A stretch of DNA of 6,364 nucleotides from NCBI GenBank assembly GCA_946624395.1, contig CAMORY010000056.1, forward strand, positions 1-6,364. The letters are read 5' to 3'. The stretch comes from an uncultured Clostridia bacterium. Its GTDB lineage: Bacteria; Bacillota; Clostridia; Christensenellales; Borkfalkiaceae. Positions 6,336-6,364 of the stretch are shown here, one piece after another (the first letter of the stretch is position 1; the number at the start of each line of letters is the position of its first letter). A model generated the notes under the pieces. It did not search any database, had not been told where the DNA came from, and was given only the letters and a program-made list of their open reading frames with translations. A program made the translations under genes and the position numbers.

Positions 6336-6364
6336 CTACACGTTCGGGCGCAGTTTGTTCGTAA
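6336..6364 (-). CDS. rsmH: Probable C-terminal end of RsmH/MraW (16S rRNA m4C1402 methyltransferase), partial
   Basis: One minus-strand frame reads TNKLRPNV and then stops with TAG at 6338-6336. RsmH proteins usually end shortly after a segment like NPRARSAKLR, so NKLR close to the stop fits. RsmH also normally precedes ftsL in this operon, with just such a short gap. Only eight codons are visible, so the identification rests mainly on gene order and on the KLR resemblance. Confidence 0.42.

Overview
The window is one uninterrupted stretch of a bacterial division and cell wall (dcw) operon, read entirely on the minus strand. In transcription order (high to low coordinates) it holds: a probable last few codons of rsmH/mraW (6364-6336), an FtsL-like division protein (6330-5845), a class B penicillin-binding protein (about 5772-4036), murE (4018-2579), mraY (2579-1599), murD (1590-247) and the first 83 codons of an ftsW/spoVE-type gene that runs off the left edge (250-1). 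No RNA gene, mobile element, CRISPR array, terminator or gene on the plus strand is supported. No gene-free stretch exceeds about 75 bases.

The gene order rsmH-ftsL-PBP-murE-mraY-murD-ftsW, with no murF between murE and mraY, resembles Bacillus subtilis and other Bacillota, where murF lies elsewhere. MurE carries the DNPR signature of meso-diaminopimelate-adding ligases. The ribosome-binding sites are purine rich. Together these suggest a Bacillota (Clostridia-like) bacterium with DAP-type peptidoglycan, possibly uncultured. The lineage is inference, and no finer placement is possible from the sequence alone.

The products act in sequence. MurD and MurE add D-Glu and meso-DAP to the UDP-MurNAc peptide. 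MraY moves the finished muropeptide onto undecaprenyl phosphate to give lipid I. FtsW/SpoVE-type SEDS proteins polymerise lipid II, and the PBP crosslinks the strands. FtsL belongs to the divisome subcomplex that activates FtsW and the PBP. Junctions are tight: murE/mraY overlap by one base (TGATG), murD/ftsW overlap by four (TTGA), and the mraY stop lies inside the murD Shine-Dalgarno sequence. This implies one polycistronic message with translational coupling.

I see no new multi-gene system here. The most notable point is the start of the PBP gene. The frame encoding its obvious N-terminal membrane anchor has no ATG, GTG or TTG, yet a good Shine-Dalgarno sequence (5786-5782) sits nine bases before an in-frame ATA (5772-5770). 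Either this essential gene uses a rare AUA start or the sequence carries an ATG-to-ATA change or an indel. The FtsL-like protein also has an unusually long cytoplasmic N-terminus, with a short Pro/Thr motif in an acidic context.
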